A stretch of 64,000 nt of DNA, from the NCBI RefSeq assembly GCF_027579695.1, contig NC_083569.1, positions 71,869,149 through 71,933,148 on the forward strand, in the 5' to 3' direction. Both the position numbers and the translations under genes were made by a program. Positions 52,301-62,395 of this stretch are shown here, in pieces. The stretch comes from Neoarius graeffei (Eukaryota; Chordata; Actinopteri; Siluriformes; Ariidae). The notes under the pieces are model-generated. The model was not told the DNA's origin and did not search any database. It was given only the letters and a program-made list of their open reading frames with translations. Within the stretch, counting starts at the first letter, position 1, and each line of letters starts with the position of its first letter.

Positions 52301-55300
52301 TCAAACAGTCAATAGTAAATAATAAATACAGTAAATAACCCTATTCCACAACTGTAGTTGAAATAGGGTTCAAAAGTAAAAAGAAACGACAGTCTGGTTC
52401 CTCTCAAGGTTTCTTCATGTCGTCTGAGGGAGTTTTTCCTTGCCACTGTCGCCACAGGCTTGCTCACTGGGGATAGATTGGGGATAAAATTAGCTCATGT
52501 TTTAAGTTGTTCAAATTCTGTAAAGCTGCTTTGCAACAATGTTTATTGTTAAACGCGCTATACAAATAAACTTGACTTGACTTGATCATTTCTTTTAAGA
52601 CATGAAGTGCCTTTTCATAAAAATAAAGGGGGAAAAAACTTTAAATAGTAGGTATCCAAACTTTTGCCTGGTACTGTGTGTTTTCCTTGCACAAGCAAAT
52701 ATTTACCTCATGCTCTTTTAACCCTCTCTCTTTAGGGTCAGGATGGGCTCTAGTTTTTACCCCTACAATAGCCTCTGTGATGCAGTATTTCAGCACACGG
52801 CGTTCTCTAGCTATGGGCCTTGGCTTCACAGGTGTGGGTTTATCCTCCTTTGCATTCTCTCCACTTTTCCAGTACCTGGTTCAGTTTTATGGGTGGCGTG
52901 GGTCACTCCTGATTCTCGGTGGTCTCAGCTTCAACATGGTGGTCAGCGGTGCCCTTATTCGACCACTCAGACCCACTATAGTTGTGGGAAGGGTATGTAT
53001 TTATATTAAAATATCTTTCTATAAAGGTTCTGGGCCCAGGATAGTGCCCTGGGCATGATTATTGGCACATCTCATTCTTCAGTGCACATATGGAAACATG
53101 AACTAAATAGAAGCTTATTAATCTTGTACAAGTATAATCTGCCCATATATACCCTCACTGGCCACTTTAATAGGAACTTGTTCTTGATTTTAAGATCCCT
53201 GTTCTTGGCTGGCAGGAGTGGAACCCAATGTGGTCTTCTGCTGTTGCATACTGAGATGCTTTTCTGTTCACCACAGCTGTAAAGAGCTGCTATGAGTTAC
53301 TATATCCTTCCTGGCAGCTCGAAGCAATCTGGCCATTTTCCTCTGACCTCTCTTATCAACAAGCCGTTTCCACCCACAGAACTGTGGGTGGTAAAAGAGA
53401 GCAACTGGACTTGCTTAAAGATTCTTGAAGACGTTTCACCTCTCATCCAAAAGGCTTCTTCAGTTCTGTCTGACTAATGGGAAGTATCAGTTATTTATCC
53501 TCTCATGGATGAAAAGCAATCCTAAGGTGTCGTTGAGTCATCCTGTTGGTGTAGGTCACTGGGGGTTGGGTGTGAACGGCCTAGAGAGTCGTTGAGGTGA
53601 TCAATGGGTTGTTGGTTCTCTCTGCCCTCCTGTGAGTCACTGAAAACAGCTGGGTTTTGGTGTGCATTCAGTTGTCTGGGAAGTGTGCCAAGGACTGCCT
53701 TGTAGGTGGCTGATAAAGGGTGTCTTAGACCACCACCTCTGTTCAATGATGCTCGTTCCAGGTTGACAAAAATGGCTTCTTTAACTCCTCGCTCATGCCA
53801 ACGATCCTCTCTGGCTAAAATGCGTGCGTTGCAATCCTGAAATGAGTGTCCTTTGTTGTTAAGATGAAGATAGACAGACAGCAGAGTCCTGGCCTGAGGA
53901 ACTGGCTCTCCTGTGTTGAGCCATGCGCCTGTGAAGCGGTTGTCCCCCCCCCCAATATACGAGTCCGTGCATTCCTCACTGCACTGCACTGCATACACTA
54001 CGTTGTCCTGTTTGTGTCTGGCTATTCTGTCCTGAGGGTGGACCAGTTTCTGCTTCAGGGTGTTACTGGGTCTGAAATGTACCGGAATGTTGTGTTTGTA
54101 GAAGATCCTCCTGAGTTTCTCAGATAGAGAAACTTTCTTCAAGAGCGGAAAAAGGAACATAATGGCGTTTGTTCCTGTTATCCTCCTTGTCCATTATATT
54201 CCTTTTTCTGCTCTTGAAGAAAGTTTCTCTATCTGAGAAACTCAGGAGGATCTTCTACAAACACAACATTCCGGTACATTTCAGACCCAGTAACACCCTG
54301 AAGCAGAAACTGGTCCACCCTCAGGACAGAATAGCCAGACACAAACAGGACAACGTAGTGTATGCAATTCAGTGCAGTGAGGAATGCACGGACTCGTATA
54401 TTGGGGGGGGGGGGACAACCGCTTCACAGGCGCATGGCTCAACACAGGAGAGCCAGTTCCTCAGGCCAGGACTCCGCTGTCTGTCTATCTTCATCTTAAC
54501 AACAAAGGACACTCATTTCAGGATTGCAACATACGCATTTTAGCCAGAGAGGATCATTGGCATGAGCGAGGAGTTAAAGAAGCCATTTTTGTCAACCTGG
54601 AACGAGCATCATTGAACAGAGGTGGTGGTCTAAGGCTACATCCACACGACAACGGCAACGAGATGTTATTAAAAAAATATCGCGTCCACATGGGCAACGG
54701 ATCAGTAAAATATCAGGTCCAACGCTTGCTGAAAACGATGCTATACACATGCCACACCTCTAGGGGCGCTGTAAGACGGTCCCTTCGGAGACACCAGAAC
54801 AATAGAAGAAGTAAGGACGCATGTGCATAAACTATTATGCGCGAGACTTCATATTAGCCACAAAGTCAGAAAAATCTGTTCGTAAAATTACGTTATAATG
54901 ACCAAATACAATGAAAAGTATTTTTCCAGTCTCACCTGTGAAAGGTAATCCCATGTGATCTCGTTTGGACAGAAAACCTGTTGGTACAGTTAAACACAGC
55001 ACATGAACGAGGCATCTTTATTCTCCGCTTTGACCTATCCAATATGGCGGCGAGGATGACGTATGATTCTACGCGGAAGGCGGCGTCTTTAATGGTCCGG
55101 AATAAATTGAATGCTACATGTTGATGGATTAATTTGTTCTTCTACGCCCTTTTTGAGGAATGTATTGTAGGACTTAAACCAACATCTGAAGAGGTGAGCT
55201 CGCTCCTTTTTTTTTTCCCTATTTTTGTTGGCGGGATTGACTCTGCCCTAAGGGCTGTTCTCTCACTCTCTCTCACTTTACACCATTACACAATAAATAT

Positions 55301-58300
55301 TCACAGTGAAAATATTTTGTAAGCGCGTTTCATGAACCAAGTTATAGGATTTGTTGACAACTCGCATTGAGTTCGTTACACTTCTACCCGGCGTGAAGCA
55401 CATGTGGTTGTGACGTCATCGTAAACAAATCTGTTCTACTCATCCAGACGACTTCGCAACGGCGCCGTTGCCAGATCTTTCCACTCTGGAACCTGTTCTC
55501 AAAAGATTTCATTTTGGGGCACCCAAAATGCCGGTGCCGTGTGGACGCCAGGCCGAAACGATAAACAATTTTATCAGACTCCCCTGAATCCGTTGCTGTG
55601 TGGACAGGGCCTAAGACACCCTTTATCAGCCACCTACAAGGCAGTCCTTGGCACACTTCCCAGACAACTGAATGCACACCAAAACCCAGCTGTTTTCAGT
55701 GACTCACAGGAGGGCAGAGAGAACCAACAACCCATTGATCACCCCAACGACTCTCTAGGCCGTTCACACCCAACCCCCAGTGACCTACACCAACAGGATG
55801 ACTCAACGACACCTTAGGATTGCTTTTCATCCATGAGAGGATAAATAACTGATACTTCCCATTAGTCAGACAGAACTGAAGAAACCTTTTGAATGAGAGG
55901 TGAAACGTCTTCAAGAATCTTCGAGCAAGTCCAGTTGCTCTCTTTTACTACCCACAGTTTACTATGAGGGGCGGCACGGAGGTGTAGTGGTTAGCGCTGT
56001 CGCCTCACAGCAAGAAGGTCCGGGTTCGAGCCCCGTGGCCAGCGAGGGCCTTTCTGTGTGGAGTTTGCATGTTCTCCCCGTGTCCGCGTGAGTTTCCTCC
56101 GGGTGCTCCGGTTTCCCCCACAGTCCAAAGACATGCAGGTTAGGTTAACTGGTGACTCTAAATTGAGCGTAGGTGTGAGTGTGAATGGTTGTCTGTGTCT
56201 ATGTGTCAGCCCTGTGATGACCTGGCGACTTGTCCAGGGTGTACCCCGCCTTTCGCCCGTAGTCAGCTGGGATAGGCTCCAGCTTGCCTACGACCCTGTA
56301 GAACAGGATAAAGTGGCTACAGATAATGATATGAGATGAGTTTACTATGACCTGGGTGACTGAGAATCTTCACAGACACCCACAGAACTGTCACTCGTTC
56401 AATGTTCTTTTTTTTTTTTTTTTGCACCATTCTGTGTAAACTCTAGAGCCTGTTGTGTGTGTGTGTGTGTGAAAACCCCAGGAGATCAGCAGTTTCCGAA
56501 ATATTCAAACCAGTCCATCTGGCACCAACAACCGTGCCACAGTAAAAGTCACAGAGATTACCGGTTTTTTTTCCCATTCTGATGTTTGAAGTGAGCATTA
56601 ACTGAAGTGGTTGATTTTGTATCTGCATGATTTTATGCATTGTGCTGCTGCCAAGGGATTGGCTGATTTAGAGAACTGTATAAAACAGCAGGTGGATGGG
56701 TGTACCTAATAAAGTGGCTGGGGAGTGTAATCTCCTATATGCAATAAAAGCATCCCTTTACAAGGTAAGAGAAACTTACCACCTGAGCTCGGCAGAGCAT
56801 TTCGCCTACATCAGCAGAATAGAGTTGGCTACTCACCTTTTATTCCAGAATGTTTTGTAGATGGTTTAAAGAATAAAAATTAGTTAAGATGTGAAATTCT
56901 TGTTGCCTATTGTAGCTATTCTGTTGTTGAAATTTATCATTGCCTCCCTCTTTTCTCTTCTCTTTCCCAGAGTAAAAGCAACAGCGTGTCATACAGCAGT
57001 AGGTCTTTCTTTTCCCGCTCCTGTGAGTATTTTGAGCTGTCACTGCTCTTGCACCGAGGCTTCCTCACCTACAGTTTGGCTGTCACATGCTTCAACGCTG
57101 GGTACTTTATTCCATATGTCCACCTTGTGGCCCACAGTCGCCTTGTGGGCTTCAGCGAATTCCAGGCTGCGTTTGTCATTTCCAGCACGGGTGTGACAGA
57201 CATTGTGGGGCGTGTGGTGTCCGGCTGGACCTCCGATTTGCAGCGCGTGCGCTCGCTCCACCTACTGACCATATGGACGGCTTTAGTGGGTTTGTTCCTC
57301 CTGCTGCTGCCCCTCTGCTCACTGCAAGGAAACTATGTGGGTCTGCTGACAGTCAGCCTGGCATATGGCTTCTGTGCCGGTGCCATGACCCCACTGGTGT
57401 TTTCTGTTTTGCCAGAGATTGTGGGCATGGAACGCATGGTCAGTGCACTTGGGCTCCTGCAGTTTATTGAGAGTGTTGGAGGCCTGCTAGGAGCTCCACT
57501 GTCAGGTAAGCACCCAAAGTCTAGAATGGTCAGTGTATCAGCTAGTTATGGAAGAAATTTTGTGCTGCTTTTATTGGTGATATTTATCTCTCATTTATTA
57601 CCATTAGAAATAGTTTCTTTACAGTGCTGTAGGTCTAAAGAACTATAGGTCTGATGTAGTGACGGGCTTGGTGTAATGTATGTAATTATAGATTTGATCC
57701 CTCCATCACAAATTGGCTTGAAGTGCATGTCCTGGACCAAATTATTATTTTTTTTTAAATGAAAGTATGTCCCTTTACACACTCATCCAGAAGGGTAATT
57801 TTGCACAAGGGCATCTGTCTACAGCAGAAAAAAATAAAATAACAAAATGCGTCTGGAAAAATCCCAAGGGAGTCTGGAGCCAGATTCGTGACGTCATCTG
57901 CAGAAGCGCCAGCAGGCTGTGAGAGCTTGCGCGGTTTCAGTGCACAGCCTGTGTAGACCAAGTTTAGCAGCCAGTGATTTTGCACTGAAATATGGAATTG
58001 TCACCTGAGCGCAATGTGGGAAACGATGAGTACTAATCCCATCAAGATTGGTGTTGCTACACCCTCCTACGATACATCTGTTAACCATTTTAATAATTAC
58101 GTGATAACGTTGAAGAAATTTGCAGAAAACCACCAGGTCGTTTTCTCATAAACAAACCAGTGCTGACGTAGGATTCAGAGGGAGGCGTCCCGCACGCGAC
58201 GTCACGAAAATCAATGTTTCCCAGGAAATCCAAATGCCAAGTTTTTTCAGAGGCGGACCAATTCGCCTCAAATGGCTTGATTTCAACTGAATTTTTCTGG

Positions 58301-61192
58301 TATTGCGCAAGGTAAAAAAAATTGCACAAAATGCAAAATGTGACAGATATTTGACCAAAGTTTAATATAAAATAGGAGAATTACAGTGCCTTGAAAAAGT
58401 ATTCATACCCCTTGAACTTTTTCACATTTTTCCACCTTACAACCACAAACTTAAAAGTTTTTTATTGAGATTTTATGTGATAGACCAACACAGAGTAGCA
58501 CATAATTGTGAAGTGAAACGAAAATGATAAATGGTCTTCAAAATTTTAAACAAATAAAAATCTGAAAAGTGTGGTGTGCATTAGTATTCAGCTCCCTGTC
58601 CTCTGATACCTCTAAATACAATCCAGTGCAATCAATTGCCTTCAGAAGTCATCTAATTAGTTAATAAAGTCCTATTGTGTATAATTTACTCTCAGCATAA
58701 ATACACTTGTTCTGTGAAGGCCTCAGTGGTTTGTTAGAGAACATTGAAGAACAAACAGCATCATGAAGACCAAAGAACTCACCAGACAGGTCAGGGATAA
58801 AGTTCTGGAGAAGTTTAAAGTAGGGTGAGGTTATAAAAAAATATCCCAAGCTCTGAACATCTCAAGAAGCACTGTTCAATCCATCATTCAAAAATGGAAA
58901 AAGTATGGCACAACTGCAAACCTACCAAGACATGGCCGTCCACCTAAACTGACAGAGCGAGCAAGGAGAGCACTGGTCAGAGAAGCAGCCAAGAGGCCCA
59001 TGATCACTCTGGAGGAGCTGCAGAAATCCACAGCTCAGGTGGGAGAATCTGTGTACTATAAGTCGTACACTCCACAAATCTGGCCTTTTTGGAAGAGTGG
59101 CAAGAAGAAAGCCATTGTTGAAAGACAGGCATAAGAAGCCATGTAGGGGACACAGCAAACATGTGGAAGAAGGTGCTTTGGTCAGATGAGACAAAGGGCC
59201 TCTGCATGCTCTTGCGACAAGGCTTTCGCAGACAGCTTTTCGCAGACAGTTGTAATTTATCGTTGAGCGGGGAGTAATAGGCGTGCGCGATGTTATTCAC
59301 CACCACAACCCAAGGGGGCACGAAATCGCTAGGAGTAGTTGGTGGGTGTGGTTAGTGGAGTGTTTATCCTCCAGTTACTTATAATGACTAGAACTGGAGT
59401 CGTATAGATGTACGTACTTCCTCACTTCCTCGATCAACCGCTCTTAGTGCTGCTCCATCTTCGCTCGTGTTTTTAAAAATGGCGGTCGTGAAAACAAACC
59501 AAACCGGGAAAGTAGGGAAGCGGAAGTGCGTGTACAGCGGATGTAGAGTGGACCAATCAGAGCCCTCTTGTCTGCGACGCTGTCTGCGAGGCTTCTGCAG
59601 TGGTCACAATTTTTGGGAGGTGCGTGCAGAGCGTCTGCGAAGGTGGGGGGGGCTATGCAGACACTATCTGCGAGGACTGGGTTGTCAGCATAAATTGGCC
59701 TCAAGTTGAACTTTTTGGCCTAAATGCAAAGCGCTATGTGTGGCGGAAAACTAACACTGCTCATCACCCTGCACACACCATCCCCACTGTGAAACATGGT
59801 GGTGGCAGCATCATGCTATGGGGATGCTTTTCTTCAGCAGGGACAGGGAAGCTGGTCAGAGTTGATGGGAAGATGGATGGAGCTAAATACAGGGCAATCC
59901 TGGAAGAAAACCTGTTGGAGGCTGCAAAAGACTTGAGACTGGGAAGGAGATTCACCTTCCAGCAAGACAATGACCCTAAACATACAGCCAGAGCTACAAT
60001 GGAATGGTTTAGATCAAAGAATATTCATGTGTTAGAATGGCCCAGTCAAAGTCCAGACCTAAATCCCATTGAACATTTGTGGCAAGACTTGAAAATTGCT
60101 GTTCACAGACGCTCTCCATCCAATCTGGCTGAGCTTGAGCTATTTTGCAAAGAAGAATGGGCAAAAATTTCAGTGTCTAGATGTGCAAAGCTGGTAGAGA
60201 CATACCACAAAAGACTTGCAGCTGTAATTGCAGCAAAAGGTGGCTCTACAAAGTATTGACGCAGGGGGGCTGAATACTAATGCACATCACATTTTTCAGA
60301 TTTTTATTTGTTTAAAATTTTGAAGACCATTTATCATTTTCGTTTCACTTCTCAATTATGTGCTACTCTGTGTTGGTCTATCACATAAAATCTCAATAAA
60401 AAAAACTTAAGTTCGTGGTTGTAAGGTGGAAAAATGTGAAAAAGTTCAAGGGGTATGAATACTTTTTCAAGGCACTGTACATAGATCTTGCTCCTGAATT
60501 TACCCGTGATATGCCCTTTAAGCTTGGATTGTAATAATCACATTTAATGTCTATTTGGCCAATCTACAAGCCAATCAAGTGCATATGTTGGCTTGGCTAT
60601 ATGGGTTGTGTATCATGCTATTATATCTTGTGGGGGGATAAAGACAAAAAAAAACTCTAGAATCATCTTTGAATGATGACCCTATAGTGTTGCCACAAAC
60701 CATTTAGAGGATATTTGTTGCAGTTCAAGACTTCATAAACAATAAGCTACACTTCTGTAGCTATGTGTAACCACGGGAGCAGTTTATCTGAATTAAGGAT
60801 GAGGGCAGTTACTGGAATGTTATGATGTCATTATTTCTCTGTGTCTCTCTGCTCCCCTCTCAGGCTGGTTGCGGGACCTCACAGGTTCCTACACATGTTC
60901 CTTTGCCGTAGCTGGTGGATTTCTCATCTTGGGTACCATAATAACAGCGACTCTTCCTCATTTCTGTTCCTGTACCAACCCCCCACCCCTATCACCAAAG
61001 AAGACCAAAAATGAGTCAACTGACGACGAGCTAGTTAAACAGGTTTTATCCTTGGATTCCACAGAAAATATACAAAACACAGACAGGATTTCAGAAACAC
61101 TTCCATCTCAGAACCACATCACAGAACCAGGTCTGGAAGTGGAAGACACACCTCTAAGTGCAAACCGGACAGAAGATGGGGCTAATTGTTGA
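49155..61192 (+). CDS. slc16a13: Monocarboxylate transporter 13 (SLC16A13), five coding exons
   Basis: Exons 49155-49383, 50365-50508, 52736-52992, 56971-57505 and 60864-61192 join in frame (phases 1, 1, 0, 1) to 497 codons with stop TGA at 61190-61192. Every intron has GT-AG ends. The protein is a 12-helix major facilitator. Residues 19-24 are DGGWGW, the MCT family signature before helix 1. [11 protein letters not shown] and [19 protein letters not shown] mark helices 4-5. [15 protein letters not shown] opens helix 7. [11 protein letters not shown] carries Asp287 and Arg291, the charged pair that couples protons in MCT1. The match to mammalian SLC16A13 is much closer than to SLC16A11. It should sit in plasma or Golgi membrane; mammalian MCT13 has been linked to lactate transport, and its substrate here is inferred. 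The C-terminal tail is longer than the 426-residue human protein. Confidence 0.95.
50365..50508 (+). CDS. slc16a13: slc16a13 coding exon 2
   Basis: Acceptor TGTGTAG|GTCC. Encodes [20 protein letters not shown] to [11 protein letters not shown] (helices 2-4). Donor ACAG|GTAACT, phase 1. Confidence 0.94.
50541..51969 (+). mobile_element. Tc1/mariner element in slc16a13 intron 2
   Basis: Left end CAGTGGTGCTTGAAAGTTTG after TA; right end CAAACTTTC-type inverted repeat ending GCACCGCTA, degraded from CACTG. The transposase is on the + strand. A lone terminal-repeat piece of the same family is at 29893-30001. Confidence 0.93.
50746..51750 (+). pseudogene. Tc1 transposase with catalytic Glu replaced
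   Basis: One frame from about 50746 ([18 protein letters not shown], stop [21 protein letters not shown], ... PRSG, stop TGA) leads into the long open part 51009-51587. DDE motifs: [10 protein letters not shown] and [12 protein letters not shown] are intact, but the third is [11 protein letters not shown], with K where the catalytic E belongs. A TGA (from CGA) at 51585 precedes the last 54 codons, which end HTRY-stop at 51750. At least three stops plus the active-site change make it dead. Confidence 0.92.
51975..52676. mobile_element. Non-autonomous Tc1-like element carrying a LINE tail
   Basis: CAGTACCAGTCAAAAGTTTG at the left and CAAACTTTTGCCTGGTACTG at the right are inverted ends. The interior keeps only a scrap of antisense transposase (AACCAGCTGCATGAGGTAGTC). 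A LINE 3' end (52388-52592) is inserted. Confidence 0.85.
52388..52592 (+). mobile_element. LINE 3' end with (CTTGA)n tail
   Basis: GTCTGGTTCCTCTCAAGG, GAGGGAGTTTTTCCTTGCCA, then GCGCTATACAAATAAACTTG and short CTTGA repeats. This is the conserved 3' part of an L2/CR1-type LINE, 5'-truncated to about 200 bases. The antisense relative is at 18590-18720. Confidence 0.8.
52736..52992 (+). CDS. slc16a13: slc16a13 coding exon 3
   Basis: Acceptor CTCTTTAG|GGTCAGG. Encodes [15 protein letters not shown] to [16 protein letters not shown] (helices 4-6 and the start of the central loop). Donor AGG|GTATGT, phase 0. Confidence 0.95.
53522..54160 (-). pseudogene. Penelope GIY-YIG endonuclease end, left inverted copy
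   Basis: The minus strand reads [20 protein letters not shown], then [32 protein letters not shown], then [58 protein letters not shown]. The V-Y-A-V-Q-C...YIG block is the GIY-YIG start; [10 protein letters not shown]...[11 protein letters not shown] is the conserved end. The usual ETK.PL.KR after YIG is altered to GGGDNRF (a C/G run and indel), so catalytic arginine spacing is lost. Confidence 0.85.
54189..55812 (+). pseudogene. Penelope GIY-YIG endonuclease end, right copy, interrupted
   Basis: Same protein as the left copy on the + strand: [20 protein letters not shown] at 54226 and [20 protein letters not shown], a frame change within a G run near 54406-54413, then [20 protein letters not shown] to [10 protein letters not shown] at 54633. 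The DNA element 54636-55612 interrupts. [20 protein letters not shown] resumes at 55618 and runs to the stop at 55817. Confidence 0.85.
54636..55612. mobile_element. DNA element inside the Penelope copy
   Basis: GGCTACATCCACACGACAAC at the left and CGTTGCTGTGTGGACAGGGC at the right are inverted ends. CTAAG is repeated at both junctions. The interior has no transposase. The empty site is visible in the left Penelope copy near 53730. Confidence 0.85.
55968..56339 (+). repeat. tRNA-derived SINE in the Penelope unit
   Basis: Full-length, GATATGAGATGA tail. Perfect 11-bp target duplication GTTTACTATGA (55957-55967 and 56340-56350). Confidence 0.95.
56971..57505 (+). CDS. slc16a13: slc16a13 coding exon 4
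   Basis: Acceptor CTCTTTCCCAG|AGTAAAAG. Encodes the end of the central cytoplasmic loop ([20 protein letters not shown]) and helices 7-11, including the Asp287/Arg291 pair, [20 protein letters not shown] and [17 protein letters not shown]. Donor TCAG|GTAAGC, phase 1. The largest coding exon, as in other SLC16 genes. Confidence 0.95.
57800..58380 (-). mobile_element. Decayed DNA-element sequence with THAP N-terminus, intron 4
   Basis: From the ATG at 58088 the minus strand reads [28 protein letters not shown] and then breaks (a GTGACA donor-like site follows at about 58004). This is the M-x-x-x-C....C.N.......F-P start of a THAP zinc finger. The remainder of the finger is absent. The flanking TGACGTCATCTGC and GCGACGTCACG blocks are unassigned. 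Confidence 0.5.
58763..60259 (+). pseudogene. Tc1 transposase, interrupted
   Basis: [13 protein letters not shown] begins at 58763. A TGA follows after FKVG, then [18 protein letters not shown] and the second helix-turn-helix. A frameshift near 59055 follows VGESV. The catalytic domain starts [10 protein letters not shown] near 59166 and is cut by the 59196-59703 insertion after the first catalytic D. It resumes [20 protein letters not shown], with [16 protein letters not shown] and [15 protein letters not shown] intact to the stop at 60259. Confidence 0.93.
59196..59703. mobile_element. MITE-like insertion within the Tc1
   Basis: Comparison with the 7587 copy places the extra sequence between GATGAGACAAAG and AAGTTGAAC. 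Its ends (GGGCCTCTGCATGCTCTTGC ... TTGTCAGCATAAATTGGCCT) are imperfect inverted repeats sharing GGCC, TGC and CGCAGA motifs. The interior has several TCTGCGA repeats. No protein. Confidence 0.7.
60864..61192 (+). CDS. slc16a13: slc16a13 coding exon 5
   Basis: Acceptor CCCCTCTCAG|GCTGGTTG. Encodes [20 protein letters not shown] (start of helix 12) and a hydrophilic C-terminal tail of about 75 residues rich in S, T, E and D, ending EDGANC-stop. The tail is less conserved than the membrane part. Confidence 0.94.
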
Positions 61193-62018
61193 TCGGCTTC
61201 GTGGAGCAGTAAGGGCTTGCCACAGGATTTACATTGACTAAGGATACTGATTTTTTTTTTTTTTGCTGCTGCTTATTCTTTTTATTGTGAACGACCTCAT
61301 TATGGGACAACATTTACAAAGAAAGTAAAGTAGCAGGTAAATATAAACCTGACAGAAAGAACCATCGTCAAAAATTGTATACCACCACAGTTCCCTTTAG
61401 GAATAAAATTCAAGCCAGAAAAGTGCCAGTTTTTAGTTTCAGACACATTCTTCTTTCTTAGAAACCTTGTTTGTTCACTGTTATTGTTTCTTTGCATCTA
61501 AACCAGCATTGTAGACTGGTATGCTGCATTGCTAACATCTTTCATACCAATGAAATATAGGAATCCACAATGATCATAGAAACCACATTAAAAGTGGACC
61601 AGATCACATTTTGCTGATCGTTTATTGATTTGCTGGTAGATTATTGATCTTATTGCTGAACATCTCTCACTAAACTGCAATAGGGTCCATCTCTAAGACA
61701 CACGGCATTGTTCTGTGTCTTCATAGAGTATATCATGCCATGCCAACATTAGGAACACATCTGCATTTAATGCACAGTATACTCTGTTACACAGAGGGAA
61801 AGAGTGCTGAAATGCTTCACCAGTGGTTCCCCTAAGCAGTCCAGAGATCAGCTGAGCTGTGTCAGCTGCATGGGGTTGTATGACTGTGTATTAATTGTGG
61901 TTACTGAGCTACATGACGTGGTTCATGCATTGACACTTTCTAGACTTTAACTTGTGCAGAAGGTGTGGTGGTGGTGTTTTGTTTTTTAATAAAAAATGAT
62001 AATCATATGTTTGAAGAA
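61193..62018 (+). other. slc16a13: slc16a13 3' untranslated region
   Basis: No coding sequence. A candidate polyadenylation signal AATAAA lies at 61402-61407, about 210 bases after the stop, with a T-rich stretch (AGTTTTTAGTTTC) 25 bases on. A longer transcript cannot be excluded. Confidence 0.5.
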
Positions 62019-62395
62019 GGGCGGCACGGTGGTGTAGTGGTTAGCACTGTCGCCTCACAGCAAGAAGGTCCTGGGTTCGAGCCCCGGGGCCGGCGAGGGC
62101 CTTTCTGTGTGGAGTTTGCATGTTCTCCCCGTGTCCGCGTGGGTTTCCTCCGGGTGCTCTGGTTTCCCCCACAGTCCAAAGACATGCAGGTTAGGTTAAC
62201 TGGTGACTCTAAATTGACCGTAGGTGTGAATGTGAGTGTGAATGGTTGTCTGTGTCTATGTGTCAGCCCTGTGATGACCTGGCGACTTGTCCAGGGTGTA
62301 CCCCGCCTTTCGCCCGTAGTCAGCTGGGATAGGCTCCAGCTTGCCTGTGACCCTGTAGAAGGATAAAGCGGCTAGAGATAATGAGATGAGATGAG
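62019..62395 (+). repeat. tRNA-derived SINE downstream of slc16a13
   Basis: Full-length, GATGAGATGAG tail. Perfect 12-bp target duplication ATGTTTGAAGAA (62007-62018, 62396-62407). Confidence 0.96.

Larger units (their letters stand above)
53385..56376. mobile_element. Penelope-like retroelement as an inverted duplication
   Basis: A 14-bp target duplication CACCCACAGAACTG (53371-53384 and 56377-56390) brackets the whole unit. The left half 53385-54163 is read on the minus strand and the right half 54189-55960 on the +. They are inverted copies of one sequence encoding the C-terminal GIY-YIG endonuclease of a Penelope-like element, meeting near 54164-54188. The right copy is interrupted by a DNA element (54636-55612) and followed by a SINE (55968-56339). 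Inverted and partly duplicated terminal copies are a known habit of Penelope elements. No reverse transcriptase is present. Confidence 0.85.
53150..56727. mobile_element. DNA element with CTCACTGGCCACTTTA ends, in slc16a13 intron 3
   Basis: ACCCTCACTGGCCACTTTAA at the left and TAATAAAGTGGCTGGGGAGT at the right are inverted ends of a family very common in fishes (CACTGGCCACTTTATTAGG). Its interior (TCTGGCACCAACAACCGTGC; TCAGCAGTTTCCGAAATATT) is non-coding. The element is split at 53385-56376 by a Penelope-like insertion. Confidence 0.85.
58384..60477 (+). mobile_element. Tc1/mariner element in slc16a13 intron 4, split by an insertion
   Basis: CAGTGCCTTGAAAAAGTATT at the left (TA at 58382) and AATACTTTTTCAAGGCACTG at the right (TA at 60478). 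It is the same family as 7587-9042 and more complete, with both ends present. An insertion of about 500 bases at about 59196-59703 lengthens it to 2,094 bases. Confidence 0.95.

Noticed and set aside
53440-53475. Hammerhead ribozyme in the Penelope ends (GGATGAGAGGTGAAACGTC on the minus strand; similar at 55890)
   Set aside because: Penelope elements often carry hammerheads, and GAAAC-GTC is suggestive. The CTGANGA box is not intact and I could not draw a convincing helix II, so I do not call it.
57040-57272. Minus-strand and alternate-frame ORFs over slc16a13 exon 4
   Set aside because: Shadows of the transporter exon, which is defined by splice phases and strong family similarity.
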